Assembly: GCA_050942555.1 (NCBI GenBank)
Contig: JBMNNN010000013.1
Coordinates: 1-23,659, forward strand
DNA length: 23,659 nt
Source of the DNA: JAAYXU01 sp050942555
GTDB taxonomy: Bacteria > Bacillota > Clostridia > Christensenellales > UMGS416
Reading direction: 5' to 3'
The notes beneath the pieces are model-generated. The model was given only the letters and a program-made list of their open reading frames with translations, was not told where the DNA came from and made no database searches. This document shows positions 7,559 through 14,674 of the stretch, one piece after another (within the stretch, counting starts at the first letter, position 1; the number at the start of each line of letters is the position of its first letter). The position numbers and the translations under genes are program-made.

Positions 7559-7587
7559 GCTGCCCGTTTCTCCCCAAAGCGGGCAGC
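7559..7587 (+). promoter_or_regulatory. Stable hairpin in the noc leader
   Basis: GCTGCCCG (7559-7566) pairs with CGGGCAGC (7580-7587), and TTT (7567-7569) extends the stem with AAG (7577-7579, including one G-T pair), giving 11 pairs around a 7-base loop. No U-tract follows, so this is not a simple terminator. It lies about 40 bases before the noc start and could affect leader stability or translation. I found no convincing promoter for noc in 7452-7558; TAAAAT at 7534-7539 is the only -10-like element I noticed. Confidence 0.5.
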
Positions 7588-7599
7588 AGAAAACAACCT

Positions 7600-7609
7600 C
7601 TCCCGGGAG
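7600..7609. promoter_or_regulatory. Perfect palindrome resembling a Noc-binding site core
   Basis: CTCCCGGGAG is a perfect 10-base palindrome just ahead of the noc Shine-Dalgarno (AGGAGG, 7614-7619). Its central TCCCGGGA is identical to the core of the B. subtilis Noc-binding site (ATTTCCCGGGAAAT); the flanks do not match. It may be an autoregulatory site. Alternatively the pyrimidine half CCTCTCCC can base-pair with either GGGAGG or the AGGAGG ribosome-binding site in RNA. CCCGGG also occurs by chance in this GC-rich sequence. Confidence 0.35.
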
Positions 7610-7626
7610 GATCAGGAGGCGGAACC

Positions 7627-8469
7627 ATGCGCTTCAAATCCGATAAGATCGGCAACATCGTGCAGGATATCCCGATCAAGCTAGTGGATCCCAGCCCCTT
7701 CCAGCCCCGGCGCACGTTCCTGCCCTCCACGCTGGAGGAGCTGGCCGCCTCCATCCGGGAGCACGGGCTTATCCAGCCCATATCGGTCCGGAAAATGCCC
7801 AATGGGCACTATCAGCTGATATCGGGCGAAAGGCGGCTGCGGGCGTGCCGTCTGCTGGGTCAAAATACGATCCGCGCACTGGTCATGCAGGCCGACGACC
7901 AGCAGGCGGCCATGCTGACGATGATCGAGAACCTGCAGCGCGAAGGGCTCCATTTCTTCGAGGAAGCCGAGGGCTACGAGTCTCTGGTCAAGGTTCACGG
8001 ACTGACCCAGAAGGAAGTCGCCGCACAGCTCCACCGGCAGCAGTCGACGATCGCCAACAAGATACGTTTGCTCAATCTGCCGCCGCAGGTCCGCTCGGCG
8101 ATCGTGCGGAACCGCCTGACAGAGCGCCACGCGCGGGCGCTGCTCCGGCTCCGCGATGAGGTGCAGCAACTTTCGATCGTCGAGAAAGTGGCGCGGGAAG
8201 GGCTGACCGTGCAGAGCACCGAGATGCTGATCAGCCGGATGCTCGACCGCAATTCGCCCAAACCCAAACCCGAGGGCGGTATGCGGCGGCTGTACACCGA
8301 CTGGCGGCTGCTCAACAACTCTGTCCGCGCCGCAGTGACACAGATGCGCAGCGCGGGCGTGCCGGTCCACTACTCGTTCCGCGACATGGGCGACCATGTC
8401 GAGATGCGGGTCAGCGTGCCCAAGACCCGTCCAATGCAGGACCCCGAATCCGTGAGCAAAGCGCAGTAG
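7627..8469 (+). CDS. noc: Nucleoid occlusion protein Noc (ParB family)
   Basis: This 280-residue ParB/Noc protein starts with a ParB N-terminal domain: FQPRRTF, ELAASIREHGLIQPI, then the CTP-binding GERRLRA (about 67-73) and ENLQREGL (about 102-109). A helix-turn-helix with QQSTIANKIRLLNLP (about 138-152) and TERHARALL follows, then a C-terminal dimerisation region. QSTIANK is the form seen in Noc rather than in ParB, and position right after rsmG is the B. subtilis noc location. Noc binds chromosomal sites and keeps the division septum off DNA. The N-terminus lacks an obvious copy of the B. subtilis FFGLG-type membrane-binding helix. AGGAGG lies 7 bases before ATG 7627. parA and parB do not follow. 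Confidence 0.88.
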   Translation: MRFKSDKIGNIVQDIPIKLVDPSPFQPRRTFLPSTLEELAASIREHGLIQPISVRKMPNGHYQLISGERRLRACRLLGQNTIRALVMQADDQQAAMLTMIENLQREGLHFFEEAEGYESLVKVHGLTQKEVAAQLHRQQSTIANKIRLLNLPPQVRSAIVRNRLTERHARALLRLRDEVQQLSIVEKVAREGLTVQSTEMLISRMLDRNSPKPKPEGGMRRLYTDWRLLNNSVRAAVTQMRSAGVPVHYSFRDMGDHVEMRVSVPKTRPMQDPESVSKAQ

Positions 8470-8506
8470 CATTGATTCGCACCGCGTTTCTCTCTCCATC
8501 CATTTT

Positions 8507-8548
8507 CCGGCTCCGGTCTGGCATCGTCACACCGAAGCCGGGTTTTTT
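8507..8548 (+). terminator. Intrinsic terminator after noc
   Basis: CCGGCTCCGGT (8507-8517) pairs with ACCGAAGCCGG (8531-8541) with a single C-A mismatch, followed by a run of six T (8543-8548). It lies 37 bases after the noc stop and separates noc from the uronate operon. Confidence 0.88.
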
Positions 8549-8665
8549 ATTGTAAAACCCGTTCCGAATATCACAAAGTCCCGGCTGCTTCTCGACCTGC
8601 GGCGCTTACACTAACATTAAGATTTAGTACAGAGCGCTAAAGACTTGATTTTCTCGTGCACCAAC

Positions 8666-8694
8666 TGGACAAGCCGCGCTCGTTGGGATACAAT
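8666..8694 (+). promoter_or_regulatory. Sigma-A-like promoter for the uxaA operon
   Basis: TGGACA (8666-8671) and TACAAT (8689-8694) are 17 bases apart, each one mismatch from consensus. Transcription would start near 8701, giving a leader of about 45 bases that is T-rich and then carries AGGAGG (8733-8738), 8 bases before the GTG of uxaA. No clear operator palindrome or catabolite (cre) site was recognised next to it. Confidence 0.7.
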
Positions 8695-8746
8695 AGGGAG
8701 CGGGATTTTTTATCTTTTTTATGGGGGAATATAGGAGGAGCCACGC

Positions 8747-10240
8747 GTGAGCAAGCCCAAAACCCTGCTCATCGACCCGCGCGACGACGTAGCGGTTGCG
8801 CTGCGCCCGCTTGAGGCCGGGGAACCGCTGGATGCGCCGTGCACCGGCGTTTTTACCGCTGAGCCGATCCCGGCGGGCCACAAGATCGCGCGAAGGGACA
8901 TCGCAGCCGGAGAGGATATCGTCAAATACGGCGCGCCGATCGGCTACGCCGTCGGCGACATACGCGCCGGGGAATGGGTGCACACCCACAACGCGGCCTC
9001 CAATCTGACCGGGCCCCTCGAGTACCAATACCGGCCCGTCGCGCTGTCCGGCTTTCCACGGCAGCACGAGACGTTCATGGGGTACCTGCGCGCCGACGGG
9101 CGGGTCGGGGCGCGCAACGAGCTGTGGATCATTCCGACGGTCGCCTGCGCGAACCAGACATGCGAGATGCTGGCCCGGCAGGCCATGGCCGACGGGACGG
9201 CCGCGGGACTGGACGGCGTGTACGCGATGCGCCACCCGTACGGCTGCTCGCAGCTGGGGGACGATCTTGCCAATATGCGCGACCTGACGGCCGCGCTCGT
9301 CAACCACCCCAACGCGGGCGGCGTGCTGGTGGTGGGGCTGGGCTGCGAGACCAACCAGATCTCGATCGTCCAGCAGGCGCTCGGCACATGGAATCCCGCG
9401 CGCGTGAAGTTCTATAATACCCAGGAGGTAGGCGACGAGCTCGCCTTCGGAGCGCGGCTGCTCGCCGAGCTGGCCGAGCACGCGCGCAGGGCCGTGCGCA
9501 CAGAGGTGTCGATGGAGCACCTGACGCTGGGGCTCAAGTGCGGCGGCTCCGACGCCTTTTCGGGCATTACCGCCAACCCGCTCATCGGCCGCATGGCCGA
9601 CCGGGTCATCGACTGCGGCGGCACGGCGCTCCTTACCGAGGTGCCCGAGATGTTCGGTGCGGAGACCCGGCTCATGGAGCGGGCGGCCGACGAGACCGTC
9701 TACCACGACATCGTGGAGCTCATCAACAGCTTCAAGCGGTACTATCTGGAGCACGGCCAGCCGGTATACGACAATCCCTCGCCGGGCAACAAGGACGGCG
9801 GCATCACGACGCTGGAGGACAAGTCGCTGGGCTGCACATACAAGGGAGGCAGCCGCGCGGTCACGGGCGTGCTGCGCTACGCGCAGCCCGCCGACCGTCC
9901 GGGGCTTATGCTGGTACCGGCGCCCGGCAACGATCTGGTGGCGATCACGGCGCTCATGGCCGCCGGCGCGCAGATCATACTGTTTTCGACCGGCCGCGGC
10001 AATCCGATGGGGACATTCGTGCCCACGATCAAGATCGGGACCAACAGCGCGATGTCGCTCCGGAAGGCCCACTGGATCGATTTTGACGCGGGCCGTATCA
10101 TCGACGGCATGACGCAGGACGAGGCGGCCGACGCGCTGTGGGCGATCATCGGCGAGGTCGCGTCGGGTCGGCGGCTCGCGGCCAACGAGCGGAACGGGCA
10201 GAGGGAGATGACTCTCTTTAAAACGGGCGTCACCGTATAA
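8747..10240 (+). CDS. uxaA: Altronate dehydratase, UxaA family
   Basis: The 497-residue protein is a full-length fusion of an N-terminal SAF domain (about 1-95, with the HTHN histidines at 79-82) and the main UxaA domain. The main domain shows GYLRADGRVGARNE (112-125), HPYGCSQLGDD (163-173), GLGCETNQI (197-205), LKCGGSDAFSGITANP (263-278) and a Gly-rich GNKDGGITTLEDKSLGC (347-363). UxaA dehydrates D-altronate to 2-keto-3-deoxygluconate in galacturonate breakdown; closely related dehydratases act on other sugar acids (D-galactarate), so the substrate is not certain. The adjacent uronate isomerase favours altronate. GTG 8747 is chosen for its strong ribosome-binding site. uxaC follows after 21 bases. 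Confidence 0.9.
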   Translation: MSKPKTLLIDPRDDVAVALRPLEAGEPLDAPCTGVFTAEPIPAGHKIARRDIAAGEDIVKYGAPIGYAVGDIRAGEWVHTHNAASNLTGPLEYQYRPVALSGFPRQHETFMGYLRADGRVGARNELWIIPTVACANQTCEMLARQAMADGTAAGLDGVYAMRHPYGCSQLGDDLANMRDLTAALVNHPNAGGVLVVGLGCETNQISIVQQALGTWNPARVKFYNTQEVGDELAFGARLLAELAEHARRAVRTEVSMEHLTLGLKCGGSDAFSGITANPLIGRMADRVIDCGGTALLTEVPEMFGAETRLMERAADETVYHDIVELINSFKRYYLEHGQPVYDNPSPGNKDGGITTLEDKSLGCTYKGGSRAVTGVLRYAQPADRPGLMLVPAPGNDLVAITALMAAGAQIILFSTGRGNPMGTFVPTIKIGTNSAMSLRKAHWIDFDAGRIIDGMTQDEAADALWAIIGEVASGRRLAANERNGQREMTLFKTGVTV

Positions 10241-10261
10241 ACGTGAAAGGATGAAATACAT

Positions 10262-11512
10262 ATGATCAGCAACAAACAGATCATGCGCATTCTGGTGGAC
10301 CGTGCCATCGAGGAAACCCCGATACTCGATATGCATACGCACATCTATACTCCGTGCTTCGGCGACCTGCTGCTCTACGGCGTCGACGAGCTCATCACCT
10401 ACCACTATCTGATCGCGGAGACGTTCCGCTATACGGGAATGCCCTACGACCGGTACTGGGCCATGAGCAAGAAGGAACAGGCCGACTTTATATACCAGAC
10501 GCTGTTTATCGATCACACGCCGGTCAGCGAGTCGTGCCGCGGCGTGCTCACGGTACTCCACAAGCTGGGCGCGCCGGTCGGCGGCAGCCTTGACGGCATT
10601 CGCGACTACCTAAAGCGCTTCAGCCGCGAGGAATTCGTCGACAAGGTGTTTGAGCTGTCCCATGTGGACAGGGCCGTCATGACCAATGACCCATTCGACG
10701 AGCAGGAATACGCGGTCTGGCAGAGCGGATACGTTGCCGACAGGCGCTTCATCCCGGCGCTGCGCCTTGACGGGCTGCTCGTATACTTCGAAAAGAACGT
10801 GGATACGCTTGTGCGGCGCGGGTACCGCGTATCACGCGCGCTGGACGAAACGACATTCGCCGAGCTGCGGCGGTTCCTCGAGGACGAGATTGGGCGCATG
10901 GGCGCGGTATACATGGCCGTGTCGCTGCCCGATTCGTTCGTATATCCCGACGACAGCGTCGCCACGCGGATCATCGATGAATGCGTGCTGCCGGTGGCGG
11001 CCCGGCTCAATATCCCGTTCGCGCTGATGATAGGCGTCAAGCGCCAGGTGAATCCCGGACTGCGCCTTGCCGGGGACGCGGTGGGCAAGACCGCGATCGA
11101 GTCCATCGAGCGCCTGTGCGCCGGCAACCCGCGGACCAAGTTCCTGGCTACGCTGCTGTCGCGCGAGAACCAGCACGAGCTGTGCGTCATGGCCCGGAAA
11201 TTCCGCAATCTTCTGATATTCGGCTGCTGGTGGTTCCTCAATAATCCCAGCATCATCGACGAGATGACCCGGATGCGCCTGGAGCTTCTGGGCACCAGCA
11301 TGGTCCCGCAGCATTCCGACGCGCGCGTGCTGGATCAGCTCATATACAAGTGGGCCCATTCGCGCAGCATCATCGCCGCGGTGCTCAAAGACAAGTACGC
11401 CGATCTCATGGATGCCGGCTGGCCGCTGCGCGAGGAGGAGATCCACCGCGACGTGGGACTGCTGCTGGGCGGAGCGTTCGAGGCATTTTTGAAGCTCAGG
11501 TTTGAGGAGTAG
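10262..11512 (+). CDS. uxaC: Uronate isomerase of the Bh0493 type (amidohydrolase superfamily)
   Basis: The 416-residue protein has an amidohydrolase-type metal site: DMHTH (23-27) on the first strand and PQHSDARV (349-356) on the last, with TNDPFD (141-146), GVKRQVNP and SRENQHEL between them. From memory the whole sequence resembles Bacillus halodurans Bh0493, the divergent uronate isomerase, through stretches such as YHYLIAE, MSKKEQAD, FGCWWFLNNP and LIYKWAHSRSIIA, rather than E. coli UxaC. It should interconvert D-glucuronate/fructuronate and D-galacturonate/tagaturonate. AAAGGA precedes ATG 10262 by 10 bases. It lies in one operon with uxaA; the reductase (uxaB/uxuB) and the KDG kinase and aldolase are not in the window. 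Confidence 0.88.
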   Translation: MISNKQIMRILVDRAIEETPILDMHTHIYTPCFGDLLLYGVDELITYHYLIAETFRYTGMPYDRYWAMSKKEQADFIYQTLFIDHTPVSESCRGVLTVLHKLGAPVGGSLDGIRDYLKRFSREEFVDKVFELSHVDRAVMTNDPFDEQEYAVWQSGYVADRRFIPALRLDGLLVYFEKNVDTLVRRGYRVSRALDETTFAELRRFLEDEIGRMGAVYMAVSLPDSFVYPDDSVATRIIDECVLPVAARLNIPFALMIGVKRQVNPGLRLAGDAVGKTAIESIERLCAGNPRTKFLATLLSRENQHELCVMARKFRNLLIFGCWWFLNNPSIIDEMTRMRLELLGTSMVPQHSDARVLDQLIYKWAHSRSIIAAVLKDKYADLMDAGWPLREEEIHRDVGLLLGGAFEAFLKLRFEE

Positions 11513-11514
11513 CC

Positions 11515-12201
11515 ATGGGCCGGGAGAGGAAGACGCTTTTTGCGCTGCTTGCCGCGGTCGCGTGTATCGCTTTACTCATACTGCTGCTGAGCGCATTGCC
11601 GCGCGGCTGCCTGAAACGCTCGGTTCCCTCCGAGCCCACGAAAAAACCGCAGGAGGAAACGATGGCGCCTGAGACCATACATCCGATCGCGACCATCACG
11701 ATGGAAAGCGGGGATACGATCCGGATCGAGCTTTATCCCGAGTACGCGCCCAATACCGTCGCGAATTTCGTCAGCCTCGCCAATGCGGGCTTCTATGACG
11801 GCGTCATATTCCACCGCGTCGTCGAGGGGTTCGTGATACAGGGCGGAGACCCGGTCGGCACCGGGTTCGGCGGGCCGGGCTACCGTATCAGGGGCGAATT
11901 TGCGGAAAACGGATTCGAACAAAACACGCTCAGGCATACAAAGGGCGTCATATCGATGGCGCGCAGCGACGACTACGATTCGGCCGGAAGCCAGTTTTTT
12001 ATCGTCACCGGCTCGGCCTCGTACCTCGACAGGAAATATGCCGCGTTCGGCAGAGTCATCGACGAGGAAAGCATGGCCGTGTGCATGGCCATCAGCCGGA
12101 CCCCGACCGACGGCGAGCGGCCCATCGAGGAGCAGCGGATCGCGTCGATCCGCGTGGACACGAGGGGCGCGTCGATCGGCGAACCCGAGCGGATCGAATA
12201 A
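11515..12201 (+). CDS. Membrane-anchored cyclophilin-type peptidyl-prolyl cis-trans isomerase
   Basis: The 228-residue protein begins with a short basic stretch and one hydrophobic helix (about 8-27), then a Pro/Lys/Glu linker (to about 55), so it should be anchored in the membrane with the enzyme outside. The cyclophilin domain has FHRVVEGFVIQGGDP (99-113, with the catalytic Arg at 101), GSQFFI (158-163) and LDRKYAAFGRV (171-181), all family hallmarks. It would speed X-Pro isomerisation of exported proteins. A cysteine at 32 does not fit a lipobox. The GAGGAG ribosome site lies in the last codons of uxaC and the genes are 2 bases apart, so they are probably co-transcribed despite unrelated roles. 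Confidence 0.88.
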   Translation: MGRERKTLFALLAAVACIALLILLLSALPRGCLKRSVPSEPTKKPQEETMAPETIHPIATITMESGDTIRIELYPEYAPNTVANFVSLANAGFYDGVIFHRVVEGFVIQGGDPVGTGFGGPGYRIRGEFAENGFEQNTLRHTKGVISMARSDDYDSAGSQFFIVTGSASYLDRKYAAFGRVIDEESMAVCMAISRTPTDGERPIEEQRIASIRVDTRGASIGEPERIE

Positions 12202-12245
12202 CCCGCTACCCAGCAGACAAGCCCACCGCGAAAGGAGCCGATACC

Positions 12246-13652
12246 GTGTCACGCAACGCCAACAGAAATGACGTCCTCGCAGGCCAGGATCCGGGCGCGA
12301 TGGCGCTTCTCTGCGACGCGCTGCTCGTGCTGGACGCGCAGGGCAGCGTGACCGGCGTGCGCGCCGCAGCCAAGTCGCTGCAGGATCTGACCCGGGCCGA
12401 GGGCTGCGCCCTGCCGGATCTTGTGTTCGAGGAAGACCGCGCGGCGGCGCTCGAGGCGGCACAGCGCGCCCGCGAGGAGGGCGTTGGCGCGGAATGTACG
12501 GCCGCGCTCGCGCTGCCGGGGGGCTCGGCGCGCTATGCGGCGATCCGCTTCGTGCGCGGCGCCGACGGCGGAAGCCTGCTGGCAGCGATCACAGACCGCA
12601 CAGCCGAGCGCGAAAAGGACGAGACGATCGCCCGGCTCAGGCAGCACGACGCGCTGACCGGGTTTTATAACCGGACGTATCTTCCCGCGCTTCTCACGCA
12701 GATCGACACGAAGCAGTCGCTTCCGCTTCTCGTCATCGCGGTCGATATTAATGGTATGAAACTGGCCAACGACGCGTTCGGCTACGCCGAAGGAGACCGG
12801 CTCATACTCGAGGCGGCTACGGTGCTTAAGGTAGCCTGTCCGCCGCAGGGCGCCATCGCGCGGCTGGGCGGGGATGAGTTCATGATGCTCGTTCCCCGGT
12901 GCGACGCCAAAGCGGGGCAGTATATCATAGAGACGATCACCCGGATGTGCGAGGAGGAGGACGACGCGATGGTGCCGCCCAGCCTCTCGGTGGGCATGGC
13001 CGTCAAGGCGCACGCGCGGCAGGATATCTACTCGGTCATACGGGAAGCCGAGGAGCAGCTCAGCAGCAACCGCAGCCTGAACAGCCGGCGGCACCGGACC
13101 CGCCTTATTCGGCGGCTCATGGACTATCTGGCCGAAAAGAATTTCGAGACCGGAAAGCACATCGTGCGGGTCAAGGGTCTGGCGCTCATGCTTGGGGGCT
13201 CGCTGAACCTGAGCGAAAAGGAGCTCGACGACCTGTCGCTTGCCGCCGACATGCACGACATCGGAAAGGTCGCGATACCCGAGCGCATCCTGGGGAAAAA
13301 GGATCCGCTCACCGCAAAAGAGTGGGAAATCATCAGAAAGCATCCCGAAACGGGCTACCGCGTGGCATACGCGCTGCCCGAGCTCATCGGCGTATCGACG
13401 ATCGTGCTGCACCACCACGAGCGGTGGGACGGCCAGGGGTATCCGCACGGGCTGTCGGGAGAGGAAATACCGCTCTCGTCCCGCATCATATCGGTCGTGG
13501 ACGCCTACGATAACATGATCAACGGGCCCTACCGCAAGACCCACATGACCCGCGAACAGGCGCTCGCCGAAGTGACGCGGTGCGCCGGGTCCCAGTTCGA
13601 TCCCGTAGTCGCAGCCCGGTTCATCGATATCATGGGCCGGGAATCCGACTGA
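12246..13652 (+). CDS. Cyclic-di-GMP turnover protein with PAS-like, GGDEF and HD-GYP domains
   Basis: The 468-residue protein combines an N-terminal PAS-like region (about 18-118), a GGDEF diguanylate cyclase domain with DINGMKLANDAFGY (167-180) and an intact LGGDEF (207-212), and an HD-GYP phosphodiesterase domain with HDIGKVAIPERIL (337-349), HPETG (366-370) and HERWDGQGYP (391-400). Both catalytic signatures look intact, so it may make, break or switch c-di-GMP; the inhibitory RxxD site before GGDEF is not seen. No membrane segment is evident, so it is probably cytoplasmic. The frame is open further upstream inside the cyclophilin gene, but GTG 12246, 8 bases after AGGAG, is the best start. 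It is the last gene before the convergent ftsY. Confidence 0.88.
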   Translation: MSRNANRNDVLAGQDPGAMALLCDALLVLDAQGSVTGVRAAAKSLQDLTRAEGCALPDLVFEEDRAAALEAAQRAREEGVGAECTAALALPGGSARYAAIRFVRGADGGSLLAAITDRTAEREKDETIARLRQHDALTGFYNRTYLPALLTQIDTKQSLPLLVIAVDINGMKLANDAFGYAEGDRLILEAATVLKVACPPQGAIARLGGDEFMMLVPRCDAKAGQYIIETITRMCEEEDDAMVPPSLSVGMAVKAHARQDIYSVIREAEEQLSSNRSLNSRRHRTRLIRRLMDYLAEKNFETGKHIVRVKGLALMLGGSLNLSEKELDDLSLAADMHDIGKVAIPERILGKKDPLTAKEWEIIRKHPETGYRVAYALPELIGVSTIVLHHHERWDGQGYPHGLSGEEIPLSSRIISVVDAYDNMINGPYRKTHMTREQALAEVTRCAGSQFDPVVAARFIDIMGRESD

Positions 13653-13759
13653 GTGCGCCGGGCGGTGCGGTAACGTTTTACACAGCGCCCCGGGTAATCC
13701 GCGGACGGCCGGATAGTATCAAATTGCCTTATATGGGTCGATACGCGTCGCCAGAAAAG

Positions 13760-14674
13760 CTATCCGATGATCGCTTCGGCGAACGCTTCCGCGTCGAAGG
13801 GCTGCAGATCATCGATCGCTTCTCCTACCCCGATAAAGCGCACCGGCAGCGAAAGCTCGCTGCTCAGGGCGAGCGCGACGCCGCCCCTGGCGGTTCCGTC
13901 GAGCTTGGTGAGCACGATGCCCGTGACGCGCACGCACTCGGAAAAAAGCCGCGCCTGCGCGATCGCGTTCTGGCCGGTGGTGGCGTCCACGACGAGAAGC
14001 GACTCATGGCCCGCTTCGGGCCAGCTGCGCTCGACGACGCGCTCGATTTTTTGCAGCTCGCTCATCAGGTTCTTTTTCGTATGAAGCCTCCCGGCGGTAT
14101 CGCATATGACCAGGTCGACCGCGTGGGCCCGGGCCGCATCCAGCGCATCATAGAGTACCGCAGCCGGATCCGAGCCCTCTTCATGCCGGATGACGCGCAC
14201 GCCCGCGCGCTGCCCCCACAGGCAGAGCTGCTCGGCCGCCGCTGCGCGGAACGTGTCTGCGGCCGCCAGCAGCACCGATTTGCCCTCGGCCCTGAACCGG
14301 GCCGCCAGCTTGCCCGCGGTGGTGGTCTTGCCGGTACCGTTGACGCCCACCATCAGTATGACGCCCGGCGTGGGCGGTGTCCACTGTTCGGCAGGCCCGA
14401 AACTCTCGGCGATCTGCGCCCGCAGCAGCCCGCGGATCTCTTCGGGCTGGCCGATCCTGCGGCGGCGCACCTGCTCGCGCAGGCGGGACACCATCGCCGT
14501 CGCGGTGGATATGCCGATGTCGGCCGCGATCAAAATATCGGTCAGCTCGTCGAAAAAATCGTCGTCGATCTCCCGGTAATAGTATACCAGCTCATCGATG
14601 CGCCCGGCCAGGGCGTCCCTTGTTTTCGTCAGTCCCGTCCTGAGCCGCCCCAAAAGGCCCTGCTTTTCCATCAT
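13760..14674 (-). CDS. ftsY: Signal recognition particle receptor FtsY
   Basis: The 304-residue protein is the SRP GTPase receptor. It has a helical N domain (about 1-95), GVNGTGKTTT (110-119) as G1, ADTFRAAAAEQL (139-150), DTAGRLHTK (192-200), TKLDGTARGG (256-265) and the closing FIGVGEAIDDLQPF. FtsY docks the SRP-ribosome complex at the membrane and delivers it to SecYEG. It lacks the long acidic A domain of E. coli, as usual in Firmicutes. On this strand GGGGG lies 6 bases before the ATG at 14674; a second ATG follows directly. The start lies 83 bases inside the end of smc, an unusually long overlap implying coupling. ffh is not adjacent. Confidence 0.95.
   Translation of the reverse strand: MMEKQGLLGRLRTGLTKTRDALAGRIDELVYYYREIDDDFFDELTDILIAADIGISTATAMVSRLREQVRRRRIGQPEEIRGLLRAQIAESFGPAEQWTPPTPGVILMVGVNGTGKTTTAGKLAARFRAEGKSVLLAAADTFRAAAAEQLCLWGQRAGVRVIRHEEGSDPAAVLYDALDAARAHAVDLVICDTAGRLHTKKNLMSELQKIERVVERSWPEAGHESLLVVDATTGQNAIAQARLFSECVRVTGIVLTKLDGTARGGVALALSSELSLPVRFIGVGEAIDDLQPFDAEAFAEAIIG

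Noticed and set aside
8551..8565. Catabolite (cre) site upstream of uxaA
   Set aside because: TGTAAAACCCGTTCC starts like a cre site but loses the central CG spacing and the symmetric right half.
8624..10561. 645-codon open frame on the minus strand opposite uxaA
   Set aside because: It is a shadow of GC-rich codon use in uxaA and uxaC; the translation is rich in Arg, His and Gly and shows no domain, and uxaA is well supported.
13653..13759. Bidirectional terminator between the c-di-GMP gene and ftsY
   Set aside because: ATCCG (13697-13701) and CGGAT (13710-13714) form only a 5-pair stem and no T-tract follows on either strand.
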